From Rhizobacter sp. OV335 (GTDB lineage Bacteria; Pseudomonadota; Gammaproteobacteria; Burkholderiales; Burkholderiaceae_C), in assembly GCF_900142965.1 (NCBI RefSeq), contig NZ_FRCQ01000006.1:1-64000 (forward strand): a stretch of 64,000 nt of DNA. The letters run 5' to 3'. Under the pieces are notes generated by a model. That model did not search any database. It was not told the origin of the DNA and saw only the letters and a program-made list of their open reading frames with translations. Shown piece after piece: positions 44,811-56,686 of the stretch (positions are counted from its first letter, which is position 1; each line of letters begins with the position of its first letter). The translations under genes were made by a program, and so were the position numbers.

Positions 44811-45644
44811 TCAGCGCAGCGCGTTCGCCATCACCGACAGCGCATTGAGGCTGCGGATGGCCTCATGCACCGTGCCGCAGGCCACCGAGATCGTCTCGGC
44901 ATCCTCGCGCTGCACCGTGGGCCACAGCGCGAACGCATCGGCCAGGGCCGGGGTCTGGCATTGCACGCGCAGTGTCGGCGCGGCGGGAAGCCGCCAAGGC
45001 GCGCGCGGCGCAGCCGCCACGGCCTGCACGGCCTCGCGCGAAGCCGCCTCGATCGCCGCGCGCGACTGCGCCGGCGCCAACGAGCGCCCGCTGCGCGCGC
45101 CTTCGGACCACTTGACGACGGTGCACGCCACGCCCGACAGCAGCGCCGCCACCTCGGCCGCCATCACGTCGCAGCCGCTCGCCATCAGCACCGGCACGTC
45201 GAACTCGCCGGCCAGCGCCGCATAGAGGCCGATCTCACCGAGCTCCAACCCGCCGAGCCACACGCGCGCGAACGCGAAGCTGCTCGTGGTGTGGGCCAGC
45301 ACGCCACGGCTCTTCGCACGCGAATGCCAGCCGATCATCAGCACGCCGTCCACCCCTTGGTCGACGCCGGCCATCATCCCGAGCTGCCGCGGCTTGCCCT
45401 GGATCAGCTGCGCGCGCGGGTCGATCTCGTCGGCCAGCAGGTTGCCGAAATGACCGTGCGAATCGTTGACCAGCACCGTGCCGGCACCGCCTGCAAAGGC
45501 ACCGCGCACCGCCGCATCGGCCTCCAGCGTCATCCAGCGCCGGGCGCGCTCGTAGTCGCCGTTGCCGGCCTGCGTCTGCTCGGGCCGCCACACACCGGCC
45601 ACGCCTTCGATGTCCACGGCCACCAGGATCGTCGGGGTCTTCAT
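44811..45644 (-). CDS. M55 family D-aminopeptidase (DppA-like)
   Basis: A 277-residue zinc D-aminopeptidase of the DppA family, which forms decamers and releases N-terminal D-amino acids from peptides. Metal ligands are seen in VAVDIEGVAG (Asp and Glu), VNDSHGHFGN and MIGWHSRA; the catalytic region includes LAHTTSS. In Bacillus dppA is linked to a dipeptide importer, and here too the gene closes a peptide-transport operon. Of two adjacent ATGs, 45644 has the better spacing from GAGAG; 45647 is the alternative. It follows the DmpA-type gene by 10 bp. Confidence 0.9.
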   Translation of the reverse strand: MKTPTILVAVDIEGVAGVWRPEQTQAGNGDYERARRWMTLEADAAVRGAFAGGAGTVLVNDSHGHFGNLLADEIDPRAQLIQGKPRQLGMMAGVDQGVDGVLMIGWHSRAKSRGVLAHTTSSFAFARVWLGGLELGEIGLYAALAGEFDVPVLMASGCDVMAAEVAALLSGVACTVVKWSEGARSGRSLAPAQSRAAIEAASREAVQAVAAAPRAPWRLPAAPTLRVQCQTPALADAFALWPTVQREDAETISVACGTVHEAIRSLNALSVMANALR

Positions 45645-45654
45645 CATTGCTCTC

Positions 45655-46725
45655 TCATGCATTCATCATCAGCGCCTGCCAGTCAGGCGCGACATCGGTC
45701 AGCGCATGGCGCCTGCGGCCGTCACGGCCGGTGACCGTGGTGGCCGCGAACAGCGCATGCACGATCGCCTGCTCGGTGGCTTCGGCCGCGGCCTGGAACA
45801 CGCCGTCGAGCGCGGCCTCGTGCAGCATCGCGATGGCCGGCATCGGCTCGTCCGCGAGCTGCGGCACGCGCCATGCGGTGCTGAAGGCCAGCGCGATGTC
45901 GCCGCTGCCATGTCCGTAGTCGGAGCCGGTGCGAGCCAGCCCGGCCGCGGCGCGCCGCGCGACGCGGCCCAGCTGCCTTGCATCGAATGGCGCGTCGGTC
46001 GCGAGCAGCACGATGATCGAGCCGCGCTCCGGTCCGGCCTCAGCTTGCAAGCGCGCCTGCAACGCCGCCCCGATGCGCCGCCCGGCGATCGTCAGCGCCT
46101 CGGGCCGGCCCTGGTTCGCGAGCACCAGCGCACCGACGCTGAACTCACGCCCCTGCCACGCGACACGGCGCGATGCACTGCCGATGCCGCCCTTCAGCCC
46201 ATGGCACGACATGCCACGCCCCGCGCCGACGCTGCCCTGCGCGAAGCCACCCTGCCCTGCCTCGCGCGCCGCAGCCAGCGCCTGCGCCACGTGCGACTCC
46301 TGCAGCGCCAGCGTGCGCGCATCGTTCAGCCAGCCGTCATTGCACTCGAACACCAGCGGGTTCAGCGTCGGCAGGCTGCGCGCAATCTCCGCGTTGTGAG
46401 CCAGCCCGTCGCGCACCAGCGCCGTCGCCGCTGTACCCACCGCCAGCGTGCTGACGAGCGCGATCGGCGATTCGAGCGTGCCGAGTTCCTGCACCTGCAT
46501 CAGCCCGACGCTCTTGCCGAAGCCGTTGATCACCGCAACGCCCGCCGGCAGCTTGTGCAGGAACAGATCACCCGGCTGCGGCAGCAACACCGTGGCGCCT
46601 GTCTGCGTGGCGCCGTCGGCCAGCGTGCAATGGCCGAGCGCCACGCCTCGCACATCGGTGATCGCATCGAGCGCCCCGGCGGGCAGCAGGCCCACGCGCG
46701 GTGCGCCGAGCGAACTCAACACCAT
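45655..46725 (-). CDS. P1 family (DmpA-like) aminopeptidase
   Basis: A 356-residue N-terminal nucleophile hydrolase of the DmpA/BapA family, which cleaves D-amino-acid or beta-amino-acid N-termini from short peptides. It is made as a precursor that cuts itself before the nucleophile, predicted here between Gly235 and Ser236 (ERGSIIVLLATDAP). Other marks are VINGFGKSVGLMQVQELGTLESP and SVGAGRGMSCHGLKGGIGSASR. It begins at the last base of the gsiD stop (TGATG), so it is coupled to the transporter genes. It likely acts on imported peptides in the cytoplasm, as there is no signal peptide. Confidence 0.9.
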   Translation of the reverse strand: MVLSSLGAPRVGLLPAGALDAITDVRGVALGHCTLADGATQTGATVLLPQPGDLFLHKLPAGVAVINGFGKSVGLMQVQELGTLESPIALVSTLAVGTAATALVRDGLAHNAEIARSLPTLNPLVFECNDGWLNDARTLALQESHVAQALAAAREAGQGGFAQGSVGAGRGMSCHGLKGGIGSASRRVAWQGREFSVGALVLANQGRPEALTIAGRRIGAALQARLQAEAGPERGSIIVLLATDAPFDARQLGRVARRAAAGLARTGSDYGHGSGDIALAFSTAWRVPQLADEPMPAIAMLHEAALDGVFQAAAEATEQAIVHALFAATTVTGRDGRRRHALTDVAPDWQALMMNA

Positions 46726-47621
46726 CAGAACTTGTCCAGCTTCGGATCCAGCGCGTCGCGCAGGCCGTCGCCCAGCAGGTTGAAGGCCAGCACGGTGACG
46801 AAGATCGCGAGGCTCGGGAACAGCGCGACGTGCGGCGCGTTCAGCATGTCGGCACGCGCTTCATTCAGCATCGCGCCCCACTCCGGCGTCGGCGGCTGCG
46901 CGCCGAGGCCGAGGAACGACAGGCTGGCCGCGGTGATGATCGAGGTGCCGATGCGCATCGTCAGGTACACCACCACCGACGCCACGGTGCCGGGCAGCAG
47001 GTGGCGCAGCATGATCACTCGGTCCGACGCGCCGATCGAGCGCACCGCCTCGATGTAGGTCTGGTGCTTCAGCGACAGCACGTTGCCGCGCACCAGCCGC
47101 GCGAAGGCCGGCACGCTGAACACCGCGACCGCGAGGATCACGTTGATCATGCCGTTGCCGAGGATCGCGACGATGCCGATCGCCAGCAGGATGCCGGGGA
47201 AGGCGAACAGCACGTCGGCCATGCGCATCACGATGCGGTCCCACCAGCCCTGGTAGTAGCCGGCCAGCAGCCCGAGCAGCGTGCCGATCACCGCACCGGC
47301 CGCCACCGAGATGAAGCCGGCCGCCAGCGAGATGCGCGCACCCATCAGGATGCGGCTGAAGATGTCGCGCCCGAGCGAATCGACGCCGAACCAGTGCTTC
47401 GCCGACGGCGGGGAATTGAGCGCGTCGTAGTCGAAGAAGTTCTCGGCGTCGAAGGGCACGATCCACGGCGCGAGCGCCGCCACCAGCACCAGCAGCAGCA
47501 CGAACGCGCCGGCCACCAGCGCGACCTTCTGGCGCTTGAACTTGCGCCAGAACTCGGAGGCCGGCGTGCGCACCGCACCGGCGGAGACGGGGGTCGCAGG
47601 GACGGGGGTGGGTGTGTTCAC
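46725..47621 (-). CDS. gsiD: Glutathione/peptide ABC transporter permease (GsiD-like)
   Basis: A 298-residue inner-membrane permease of the DppC/GsiD class: an N-terminal OppC_N segment ([24 protein letters not shown]), five to six helices, and the EAA loop [21 protein letters not shown] that contacts the ATPase. It pairs with the adjacent GsiC-like permease. Its start overlaps the gsiC stop by four bases, and its stop overlaps the DmpA-type start. With GsiA and GsiB it forms a complete importer for glutathione or short peptides. Confidence 0.9.
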   Translation of the reverse strand: MNTPTPVPATPVSAGAVRTPASEFWRKFKRQKVALVAGAFVLLLVLVAALAPWIVPFDAENFFDYDALNSPPSAKHWFGVDSLGRDIFSRILMGARISLAAGFISVAAGAVIGTLLGLLAGYYQGWWDRIVMRMADVLFAFPGILLAIGIVAILGNGMINVILAVAVFSVPAFARLVRGNVLSLKHQTYIEAVRSIGASDRVIMLRHLLPGTVASVVVYLTMRIGTSIITAASLSFLGLGAQPPTPEWGAMLNEARADMLNAPHVALFPSLAIFVTVLAFNLLGDGLRDALDPKLDKF

Positions 47622-48538
47622 TGGAATCGGATGGTCGGGTTGATCACGGCGTACAGCACGTCGACCAGCAGGTTGATCAGGATGAACTCGAGCGAGAACA
47701 GCAGCACCAGCGCCTGGATCAGCGGGTAGTCGCGCATCTCGACCGCGTCGACCAGCAGCCGGCCCATGCCGGGCCAGTTGAAGACGACCTCGACGACGAT
47801 CGAGCCGCCCAGCAGGAAGCCGAACTGCAGCCCCATCATCGTGACGACCGGGATCAGCGCGTTGCGCAAGCCATGCTTGAACACCACCGGCAGCTCGCCC
47901 AGGCCCTTGGCGCGCGCGGTGCGCACGTAGTCTTCCTTCAGGATGTCGATGAACGAGCTGCGCGTGAAGCGCGCCATCACCGCGGCCACGCCGGCGCCGA
48001 GCGTCAGCGACGGCAGGATGTAGTGGCGCCAGGTGTCGGCGCCGACCGTCGGCAGCCAGCCGAGCTGCACCGAGAACAGCTGCATCAGCACCATGCCGAG
48101 CGCGAACGACGGGAACGAGATGCCCGAGATCGCGAGCGTCATGCCGAGCCGGTCAGGCCAGCGGTTGCGCCACACGGCCGAGGCCACGCCGAGCACCAGC
48201 CCGAGCAGCACCGACCAGCCCATCGCCGCGAGGGTCAGGAAGAAGGTCGGCGCGAAGCGCTCGGCGATCTCGGTCGACACCGGCCGCTTGCTGCGGATCG
48301 ACAGCCCGAAGTCGCCCTGCAGCGCATGGCTGAAGAAGCGCACGAACTGCTGCGGCAGCGGCAGGTCGAGGCCGAGGTCGCGCCGCACCAGCTCGACCGT
48401 CTCGGGGCCGGCATCGACGCCCGCCGCCAGCCGCGCCGGATCGCCCGGCAGCAGGTGCACGAACGCGAACACCAGCACCGCGACGATCAGCAGCGTCGGC
48501 AACAGCCCCAGCAGGCGCTTGAGAAGGTAGACAGCCAT
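47618..48538 (-). CDS. gsiC: Glutathione/peptide ABC transporter permease (GsiC-like)
   Basis: A 306-residue DppB-class permease with the typical start ([21 protein letters not shown]), six helices, and an EAA loop [27 protein letters not shown] near residue 190. [15 protein letters not shown] near the end is a family mark. It is transcribed after the binding protein (22-bp gap) and overlaps the second permease by four bases. Confidence 0.9.
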   Translation of the reverse strand: MAVYLLKRLLGLLPTLLIVAVLVFAFVHLLPGDPARLAAGVDAGPETVELVRRDLGLDLPLPQQFVRFFSHALQGDFGLSIRSKRPVSTEIAERFAPTFFLTLAAMGWSVLLGLVLGVASAVWRNRWPDRLGMTLAISGISFPSFALGMVLMQLFSVQLGWLPTVGADTWRHYILPSLTLGAGVAAVMARFTRSSFIDILKEDYVRTARAKGLGELPVVFKHGLRNALIPVVTMMGLQFGFLLGGSIVVEVVFNWPGMGRLLVDAVEMRDYPLIQALVLLFSLEFILINLLVDVLYAVINPTIRFQ

Positions 48539-48560
48539 GGCCGGTGTTCGATTCAGCCGA

Positions 48561-50108
48561 TCACTTCAGCTCGACATCGTCGAAGTTGAAGCTGCCGTCC
48601 GGAATGACGTAGAAGCCCGCCAAGTTGCGCGCCCGCACCGACACCAGCCGCTCGGTCACCAGGAACGCCCAGGGTGCGTCCTTCCAGATCTGCTTCTGCG
48701 CTTCGGTGTAGAGCTTCGCCTTCTCGGCCTTGTCGGTCGTCACCAGCGACTTCGCGATCGCGTCGTCGACCACCGCGTTCTTGTAGTACGCGGTGTTGAA
48801 CAGCTTCGGCGGGAACGACTCGGACGACAGCAGCGGGCGCAGCGCCCAGTCGGCCTCGCCGGTCGACGACGACCAGCCGACGTAATACATGCGCACCGGC
48901 GCGGTCGCCGGGTCCTGCGCGCTCTCGACGCGCTCGACGCGCTGGCCGGCTTCGAGCGCCTGCACCTGCAGCTTGATCCCCACCTGGCCCAGCTGCTGCT
49001 GCACGAACTGGATCACCTTCTGCGCCGTCGTGTGGTTGTAGGCCGACCACAGCGTGGTCTCGAAGCCGTTCGGGTAGCCGGCTTCCTTCAGCAGCTCGCG
49101 CGCCTTGGCCGGGTTGTAGGGCCACGGCCCCAGCTTGGCGGCGTACTCCACGCCCTGCGGCAGCGCGCCCTCGGCGGGGATCGCGTAGCCGGAGAAGGCC
49201 ACCTTGATCAGCGCGTCCTTGTTGATCGCGTAGTTGATCGCCTCGCGCACCTTCACGTTGTCGAACGGCTTCTGCTGCGTGTTCATCGACAGGTAGCGCT
49301 GGATGATCGACGGCGACGCGGTCACCTCCAGGCTCGGCTTCTTCGTCAGCGTCTCGACCGCTTCCGGCGGCACCGGGAACGCGAAGTGCGCTTCGTTGGT
49401 CTGCATCACCGCGGCGCGGGTGTTGTTGTCGACCACCGGCCGCCAGGTGATGCTGTCCACCTTCGGGAAGCCCTTCTTCCAGTAGCCGTCGAACTTCTCG
49501 ACCTTCAGGTAGTCGGTGGCCTTCCACTCGACGAACTTGAACGGGCCGGTGCCCACCGGGTGCTGCGCGATGCCCTTGCTGCCGTACTGCGCCAGCGCCG
49601 CCGGCGAGATGATCACGCCCGACGGGTGCGCCAGCGTGTTGATGAACGGCGAGAACGGCTCCTTCAGCGTGAAGCGCACCGTGGTGGCGTCGACCGCCTC
49701 GGTCTTCACGATGTTCTTGTAGAGGTTGTAGCGCTTGAGCTTGTTGTCGGGATTGGTCACGCGGTCGAAGGTGACCTTCACCGCCTCGGCGTTGAACGGC
49801 GTGCCGTCGTGGAACTTGATGCCGCTCTTCAGCTTGACGGTGTAGACCAGGCCGTCCTTGCTGGCGGTGTGGCTCTCGGCCAGCACCGGCACCATCTTCA
49901 TGTCCTTGTCGAAGCCGTACAGGCCCTGGTAGAACGACTTGGCGACCGCCTGCGACAGCGTGTCGTTGGCGTCGTACGGGTCGGTGGTCGTGAAGGTCGA
50001 CGCGACGGCGACGGTGATGTCCTTCGCGGCGTGCGCGGCCAGCGCGGTGCCGCCCATGGCGAGCGCCACGGCAAATCGAGAGAGAGCGGAACGGTGTTGC
50101 GATGTCAT
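48561..50108 (-). CDS. gsiB: Glutathione/peptide-binding periplasmic protein (GsiB-like)
   Basis: A 515-residue type II (SBP_bac_5) peptide-binding protein. The signal peptide ends near residue 28 (ALAAHAAKD). Mature marks are [68 protein letters not shown] and [24 protein letters not shown], resembling GsiB of enterobacteria. It captures glutathione or a short peptide for the GsiC/GsiD/GsiA complex. The ATG at 50108 matches the signal peptide; the gene follows gsiA by 44 bp. Confidence 0.9.
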   Translation of the reverse strand: MTSQHRSALSRFAVALAMGGTALAAHAAKDITVAVASTFTTTDPYDANDTLSQAVAKSFYQGLYGFDKDMKMVPVLAESHTASKDGLVYTVKLKSGIKFHDGTPFNAEAVKVTFDRVTNPDNKLKRYNLYKNIVKTEAVDATTVRFTLKEPFSPFINTLAHPSGVIISPAALAQYGSKGIAQHPVGTGPFKFVEWKATDYLKVEKFDGYWKKGFPKVDSITWRPVVDNNTRAAVMQTNEAHFAFPVPPEAVETLTKKPSLEVTASPSIIQRYLSMNTQQKPFDNVKVREAINYAINKDALIKVAFSGYAIPAEGALPQGVEYAAKLGPWPYNPAKARELLKEAGYPNGFETTLWSAYNHTTAQKVIQFVQQQLGQVGIKLQVQALEAGQRVERVESAQDPATAPVRMYYVGWSSSTGEADWALRPLLSSESFPPKLFNTAYYKNAVVDDAIAKSLVTTDKAEKAKLYTEAQKQIWKDAPWAFLVTERLVSVRARNLAGFYVIPDGSFNFDDVELK

Positions 50109-50152
50109 CGATGTTCTCCTGGCTGGTACGACTTGGGGATTCAAACTCGAAC

Positions 50153-52002
<1,850 letters not shown>

Positions 52003-52006
<4 letters not shown>

Positions 52007-53010
52007 TGTTCGGGGCCGGCTTCGTCGGCGTAGATGGCGGACACCGGCGCTTCGCCGACACGGGCCCAGCCGCGGTACATGCCTTCGGTGTTGAACGGCA
52101 GCGCGACGTTGCCGCGCGCATCGACGGCGATCAGCCCGCCGCGGCCGCCGAGCGGCGGCAGCTTGTCCATCACGACGCGCTTCGCCGCGAAGCGCAGCGG
52201 CAACCCGACGTACTCGACCAGCGCCGACACGTCGTAGGCCGCGAGACCGCGCATGAAGGCCTCGCCGACGCCGGTGCACGACACCGCGACGGTGCGGTCG
52301 TTCGCATAGCAGCCGGCGCCGACCAGCGGCGAATCGCCGACGCGGCCGGGGCGCTTGTTCGTCATGCCGCCGGTGGAGGTGGCGGCCGCCAAGTGGCCGT
52401 GCGCATCGAGCGCGACCGCGCCGACGGTGCCGAACTTGTCGCGCTCGTCGAGCGGCGCGGGGACCGTGGGCGCCAGCTGGCTCGCGCCGTCGTGATCGAG
52501 CGCGGTGCTGTCGGTGGCCTGCATCGCGTGCAGTTGCGCCAGACGCTCCGGTGTGTCGAACCACTCGGGCGCGACCGTCTCGCAGCCGTGCTCGGCCGCG
52601 AAGCGCTCGGCGCCGTCGCCGATCAGCAGCACCGGGCCGCCGGCTTCCCCCGCCTCCATCACCGCGCGCGCCGCGAGGATCGGGTTGCGCAGCGTGCGCA
52701 CGCCGGCCACCGCGCCGGCCGCGAGGTCGCTGCCGCGCATCACGCAGGCATCGAGCTCGTGGCGGGCGTCAGCGGTGTAGACCGCGCCGCGGCCGGCGTT
52801 GAACAGCGGGCATTCCTCGAGCTGGCGCACCGCTTCGGTGACGACGTCGATCGCGGCGGCGCCGTCGGCGAGCGAGGCCTGTGCGCTGCGCAGGATCTCG
52901 TCGAGCGCGGCGCGGTAGCGGGCTTGCTGCTCCGGCGAGATCGATGCGCGTGACAAGGTACCTGCACCGCCATGGATCGCGATCACCGCCGGCGTCGTGG
53001 AAAAACTCAT
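52003..53010 (-). CDS. iaaA: Isoaspartyl peptidase / plant-type L-asparaginase
   Basis: A 335-residue N-terminal nucleophile hydrolase that hydrolyses beta-aspartyl dipeptides and L-asparagine. The precursor is expected to cut itself before Thr195 in [11 protein letters not shown], freeing the nucleophile; [18 protein letters not shown] is the substrate site. The N-terminal [10 protein letters not shown] and NAGRGAVYT are family marks. In E. coli iaaA directly precedes gsiABCD, and the same order is kept here. The enzyme can process isoaspartyl peptides brought in by the transporter. Both gene ends overlap neighbours by four bases. Confidence 0.95.
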
Positions 53011-53927
53011 CGCACGCTCCCCGGGGTGACCTGCAGCCACGGCAGCACGCCGCGGGCCATTTCTTCGGCGCGCTGCACGGCGCCTTCGGTGCGGTGCGCG
53101 AGGGCCGCGACCAGCGCTTCCAGCAGCGCGAGCACGGTGGCGTTCGAGGTCGGCGCGACCTGGCGGCTGACGTGCGCATACAGCGTCACATCGGCCAGCG
53201 GCACCAGCGGCGACGATGGCTCGTCGGTCAGCGCCAGCACCTTGACGCCGCGCTCGCGCGCCAGCCGCGTCAGCGCGACGGTGTCTTCGACGTAGCGCGG
53301 AAAGGCCAGCGCGATCAGCAGGTCGCGCGGCCCGCGCTTGACCAGCTGGCGCGCCGCATGCGAGGGCCCGCCCGCCTGCGCGAGGCTGCCGACGCGCGAG
53401 CACAGCGGCTCCAGCTCGTGCTGCAGCACGCCGGCCAGGTAGGCACTGCTGCCCCAACCGAGCGTCAGCACCTGGTCGGCCTCGGCGATCAGCGAGACGG
53501 CCTGCTCGCAAGGCTGGTGCTGCAAGGCCTGCAGCGTGTGTTCGAGGTTCGCCACCGTCTCGCGCAGCGAGGCGGCCATCGCCTGCTGCGTGCCGGTGGC
53601 GTGCTTCAGGTTGCTGCGCAGGCTCTCGACCGGCGCGAGGATGGCCTCGAAGCCGCGCGCCAGCTCGGCGCGGAACTGCGGGTAGCCGGCGAAGTTCAGA
53701 GCGCGGGCAAAGCGGTTGGCGGTGGCGATCGACACCGCCACCTCGCCGGCGAATTCATCGATGTTGAGCGTGGCCGCCCTGAAAGGGTGCGCGAGCACCG
53801 CCTGGCCCATGCGCTGCATCGCGGCGGGCATCGCCGGAATGCCGGCTGCCACCTGCTGCAGCACCGGCAGGCTGGCGAAGCGGCCGGTCCAGGCGGTGGA
53901 ACGGGCAGTGGGAGACGTCACGGTCAT
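53007..53927 (-). CDS. RpiR family transcriptional regulator
   Basis: A 306-residue MurR/RpiR-type regulator: N-terminal helix-turn-helix (residues about 20-95, NIDEFAGEVAVSIATANRFARALNFAGYPQFR in the DNA-binding core) and a C-terminal SIS sugar-phosphate-type domain (about 140-270, VLTLGWGSSAYLAGVLQHELEPL). It is the first gene of the eight-gene peptide operon and overlaps iaaA by four bases, so it probably regulates the operon and itself. The effector may be a peptide-derived or sugar-phosphate compound. Inverted repeats upstream are good operator candidates. Confidence 0.92.
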   Translation of the reverse strand: MTVTSPTARSTAWTGRFASLPVLQQVAAGIPAMPAAMQRMGQAVLAHPFRAATLNIDEFAGEVAVSIATANRFARALNFAGYPQFRAELARGFEAILAPVESLRSNLKHATGTQQAMAASLRETVANLEHTLQALQHQPCEQAVSLIAEADQVLTLGWGSSAYLAGVLQHELEPLCSRVGSLAQAGGPSHAARQLVKRGPRDLLIALAFPRYVEDTVALTRLARERGVKVLALTDEPSSPLVPLADVTLYAHVSRQVAPTSNATVLALLEALVAALAHRTEGAVQRAEEMARGVLPWLQVTPGSVR

Positions 53928-53974
53928 GAAAACAGGGTTTCAGAAAACTTCGCGGACTGTAAAGCAACTTACAG
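53928..53974. promoter_or_regulatory. RpiR-type operator candidates upstream of the peptide operon
   Basis: CTGTAA (53957-53962) and TTACAG (53969-53974) are perfect inverted arms six bases apart, much like the TGTA-n-TACA sites of HexR/MurR relatives. Between it and the start codon, GAAAACAGGGTTTC (about 53928-53941) has GAAA/TTTC symmetry, another pattern seen for RpiR proteins. Both sit within 50 bp of the regulator's start, suiting autoregulation. Confidence 0.5.
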
Positions 53975-54089
53975 GCCCGGCGGCTGAGGTCCACGAACTG
54001 CCGCCGGTCCTACACGGTGCGGCGACCGCGTCCGACTTGGCCGGCCACTGCGGGCGCCGATGATAAGCATCCCATCCAGGAGAACAACC

Positions 54090-54341
54090 ATGAAGAAACT
54101 CATATCCATCCTCGCCCTGCTGTTCGCGGCCGGCACCGCCTTCGCGCAAGCCGGCACCGCCGTCAAGGAAGGCGCCAAGGCGACCGCCGAGACCGCCAAG
54201 CAAGGCACCGAGAACGTCAAGGGCGCCGTGACCGACGAGCCGTCGAGCACCGTGCACAAGACCAAGGCGAAGGTGCACAAGGCGAAGGCCAAGAGCCATG
54301 GCAAGAAGGCCAAGGCCGCCGCCAAGGAAACGGTTCAGTAA
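54090..54341 (+). CDS. Small exported Lys/Ala-rich protein
   Basis: An 83-residue protein with a clear signal peptide (cleavage after about residue 20, TAFAQ). The mature part is low-complexity, Ala/Lys/Thr-rich, with the repeats KAKVHKAKAKSHGKKAKAAAKE, giving a strongly basic C-terminus. Such proteins are seen in many Burkholderiales and are annotated only as hypothetical. It may bind nucleic acid or envelope polyanions, but this is a guess from charge. A strong CCAGGAG ribosome site precedes the ATG at 54090. It converges with the helicase gene, 7 bp away. Confidence 0.75.
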   Translation: MKKLISILALLFAAGTAFAQAGTAVKEGAKATAETAKQGTENVKGAVTDEPSSTVHKTKAKVHKAKAKSHGKKAKAAAKETVQ

Positions 54342-54348
54342 GAAGAGT

Positions 54349-56682
54349 TCAGTGAGCCTCGGCCGCGTCGCGCAACAGCGGCGCGGCGGGCTCGATGCCG
54401 ACGTGCCACCACGCCGGCAACAGGCTGCGCACCTGCGCCTTGCCGAAGCGGTCGTCGATCAGGATCACCACGCCCTCGTCGCTGGTGGTCCGGATCACGC
54501 GACCCGCGGCCTGCACGACCTTCTGCAGCCCGGGGTAGAGGTACGCGTAGTCGTAGCCGGCCCCGAAGCGCTGCTCCATGCGCTCGCGCACGCACTCGTT
54601 CACCGGGTTGACCTGCGGCAATCCCAGCGTCGCGACGAAAGCCCCGATCAGGCGCCGCCCCGGCAGGTCGATGCCCTCGGCGAACGCGCCCCCCAGCACC
54701 GCGAAGCCGATGCCCTGCCCGTGCTCGGTGAAGCGCGCCAGGAACTGCTGGCGTGAGGCCTCGTCCATCGCGCGCGATTGCGACCACTGCGGCACGCCGG
54801 GGTGCGTGGCCTTGAGCAGTTCGGACACCTGCTGCAGGTAGTCGAAGCTGCTGAAGAACGCCATGTAGTTGCCGGGTGCGCGCTCGTATTGCCGCGCGAT
54901 CAGCTCGACGATGGGCGCGAGCGACTGAGCCCGCTGCTGCCAACGGGTGGAGATGTGGCGCGCGATGCGCACCGACAGCTGCTTCGCCTCGAACGGCGAC
55001 TCGACGTCGATCCACGCGGTGCGCTCGGGCAAGCCCAGCGTGTCTTCGTGGAAGCCCTGCGGCGTCAGCGTGGCCGAGAACAGCGTCGTCGTGTGCGCCG
55101 CCGCGAAACGCCCGCGCAGGTGCGGTGCCGGGATCAGGTTGCGCAGGCACAGCGTCGAGCGCACGCGGCTGCCGCGGCGTTCGGTGATGCTCACATCGAC
55201 CTGCGAGTTCTCGTCCAGCAGCTCCAGCACGCGCATCACGTGCAGCGCATCGAAGTAGAAGCGCAGCAGCGGCGTGTCGTTCGGCGATTGCCCGTCGGCG
55301 AAGTGCTCGCCCAGCGCCGCGATCGCGTTCTGCAGCGCATCGCGCCAGGCCGCGGGCGGTTTCTCGTGCACCGTGAAATCGGTCGGCTGCGTCGCGTCCT
55401 GCGCCTTGTTCAGCGCGCTCCACGCGCGGTGCAGGCGGTCGAGCGCCGGCTTCACCGCGGGCGGCGCGGTGCTGCGCAGCGCGGCCACGTCGGCCTGCTG
55501 CAGCTCGGCCGAATACATCTTGCGGCCGCGTTCGAGCAGGTTGTGCGCCTCGTCGACCAGCACGCCGACGCGCCATTCGTTCGCGAGCGTCATCCCATGC
55601 AGCATCGCGCCGAGGTCGAACCAGTAGTTGTAGTCGCCGACCACCACGTCGCTCCAGCGCACCAGCTCCTGGCTCAGGTAGTAGGGGCAGACCTGGTGGG
55701 CCAGCGCGACCTCGCGCAGGCGCGCCTGGTCGAGCGGAGCGCCGTCGGCGGCAAGCGCTGCGCTGCGGGCGGCCGGCAACCGGTCGTAGAAGCCGCGCGC
55801 CAGCGGGCAAGACTCGCCGTGGCAGGCCTTGTCGGGGTGCTCGCAGGCCTTGTCGCGCGCGACCAGTTCCAGCACGCGCAGCGGTGGTGCATCGGCACGG
55901 CTGCTGATCAGCCGCAGCGCCTCGAGTGCGAGGCCGCGGCCGGGCGTCTTGGCCGCGAGGTAGAACAGCTTGTCGAGCCGCTGCGTCGGGCAGGCCTTCA
56001 ACAACGGGAACAGCGTGCCGACCGTCTTGCCGATGCCGGTGGGCGCCTGCGCGAGCAGGCAGCGGCCGGTGCTGGCGGCGCGGTACACCGCCTCGGCCAG
56101 CGGGCGCTGGCCGGCACGGAACTCGGCGTGCGGGAAGCGCAGGCCCTGCAACGCCGCATCGCGGGCGCCGCGGTGCGCGAGTTCCTGGTCCGCCCAGGCC
56201 ACGAAGCGCTCGCACTGCTGCTCGAAGAACTGCTGCAGCTCGGCCGCGCTGCAGGTCTCGCTGAACACCGTTTCCTGCTGCGTGCCGACGTCGTAGTAGA
56301 CGAGCGCGACGCGCAGCTTGGGCAGCTCGAACTTCTGGCACAGCAGTGCGCCGTAAATCTTCGCCTGCGCCCAGTGCAGGTGGCGGTGGTTGGCCGGCTG
56401 GCGCGCGAGGTCGCCACGGTGCGTCTTGATCTCTTCGACGAGGCCCTGGTCCGGGTCGTAGCCGTCGGCGCGGCCGCGCACCCGCAGCGCGCCGTGCGTG
56501 CCGCTCAGGCTGACCTCGGCCTGGTAGCGCCCGCCCCGGCGCGACGCCACCATCGCATGCCCGGCGATGCCTTCCTGCGCCGACGGGCCGGGCGTGAAGC
56601 GCAGGTCGAGGTCGCCCTGCTTGGCCGTGAACTCGCACAGCTCGCGCACGGCGATGGTGTAGGTGGGGGTGTCGACGCTCAT
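54349..56682 (-). CDS. XPD/DinG-like Fe-S helicase with N-terminal PD-(D/E)XK-like domain
   Basis: A 777-residue superfamily 2 helicase related to XPD/Rad3/DinG. Walker A is APTGIGKT (residues 213-220) and the DEAH box is at 377-380. Four cysteines between them (280, 287, 292 and 332) fit the 4Fe-4S cluster of this family. Helicase motifs V-VI are GGAFAEGIDLPG and QAAGRVIRT. The first 120 residues read GRADGYDP then VEEIKTH, an Asp...Glu-x-Lys pattern of RecB-like nucleases, so the protein may cut as well as unwind DNA. The BON-domain gene lies 4 bp upstream on the same strand. Confidence 0.9.
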   Translation of the reverse strand: MSVDTPTYTIAVRELCEFTAKQGDLDLRFTPGPSAQEGIAGHAMVASRRGGRYQAEVSLSGTHGALRVRGRADGYDPDQGLVEEIKTHRGDLARQPANHRHLHWAQAKIYGALLCQKFELPKLRVALVYYDVGTQQETVFSETCSAAELQQFFEQQCERFVAWADQELAHRGARDAALQGLRFPHAEFRAGQRPLAEAVYRAASTGRCLLAQAPTGIGKTVGTLFPLLKACPTQRLDKLFYLAAKTPGRGLALEALRLISSRADAPPLRVLELVARDKACEHPDKACHGESCPLARGFYDRLPAARSAALAADGAPLDQARLREVALAHQVCPYYLSQELVRWSDVVVGDYNYWFDLGAMLHGMTLANEWRVGVLVDEAHNLLERGRKMYSAELQQADVAALRSTAPPAVKPALDRLHRAWSALNKAQDATQPTDFTVHEKPPAAWRDALQNAIAALGEHFADGQSPNDTPLLRFYFDALHVMRVLELLDENSQVDVSITERRGSRVRSTLCLRNLIPAPHLRGRFAAAHTTTLFSATLTPQGFHEDTLGLPERTAWIDVESPFEAKQLSVRIARHISTRWQQRAQSLAPIVELIARQYERAPGNYMAFFSSFDYLQQVSELLKATHPGVPQWSQSRAMDEASRQQFLARFTEHGQGIGFAVLGGAFAEGIDLPGRRLIGAFVATLGLPQVNPVNECVRERMEQRFGAGYDYAYLYPGLQKVVQAAGRVIRTTSDEGVVILIDDRFGKAQVRSLLPAWWHVGIEPAAPLLRDAAEAH

Positions 56683-56686
56683 GTTC

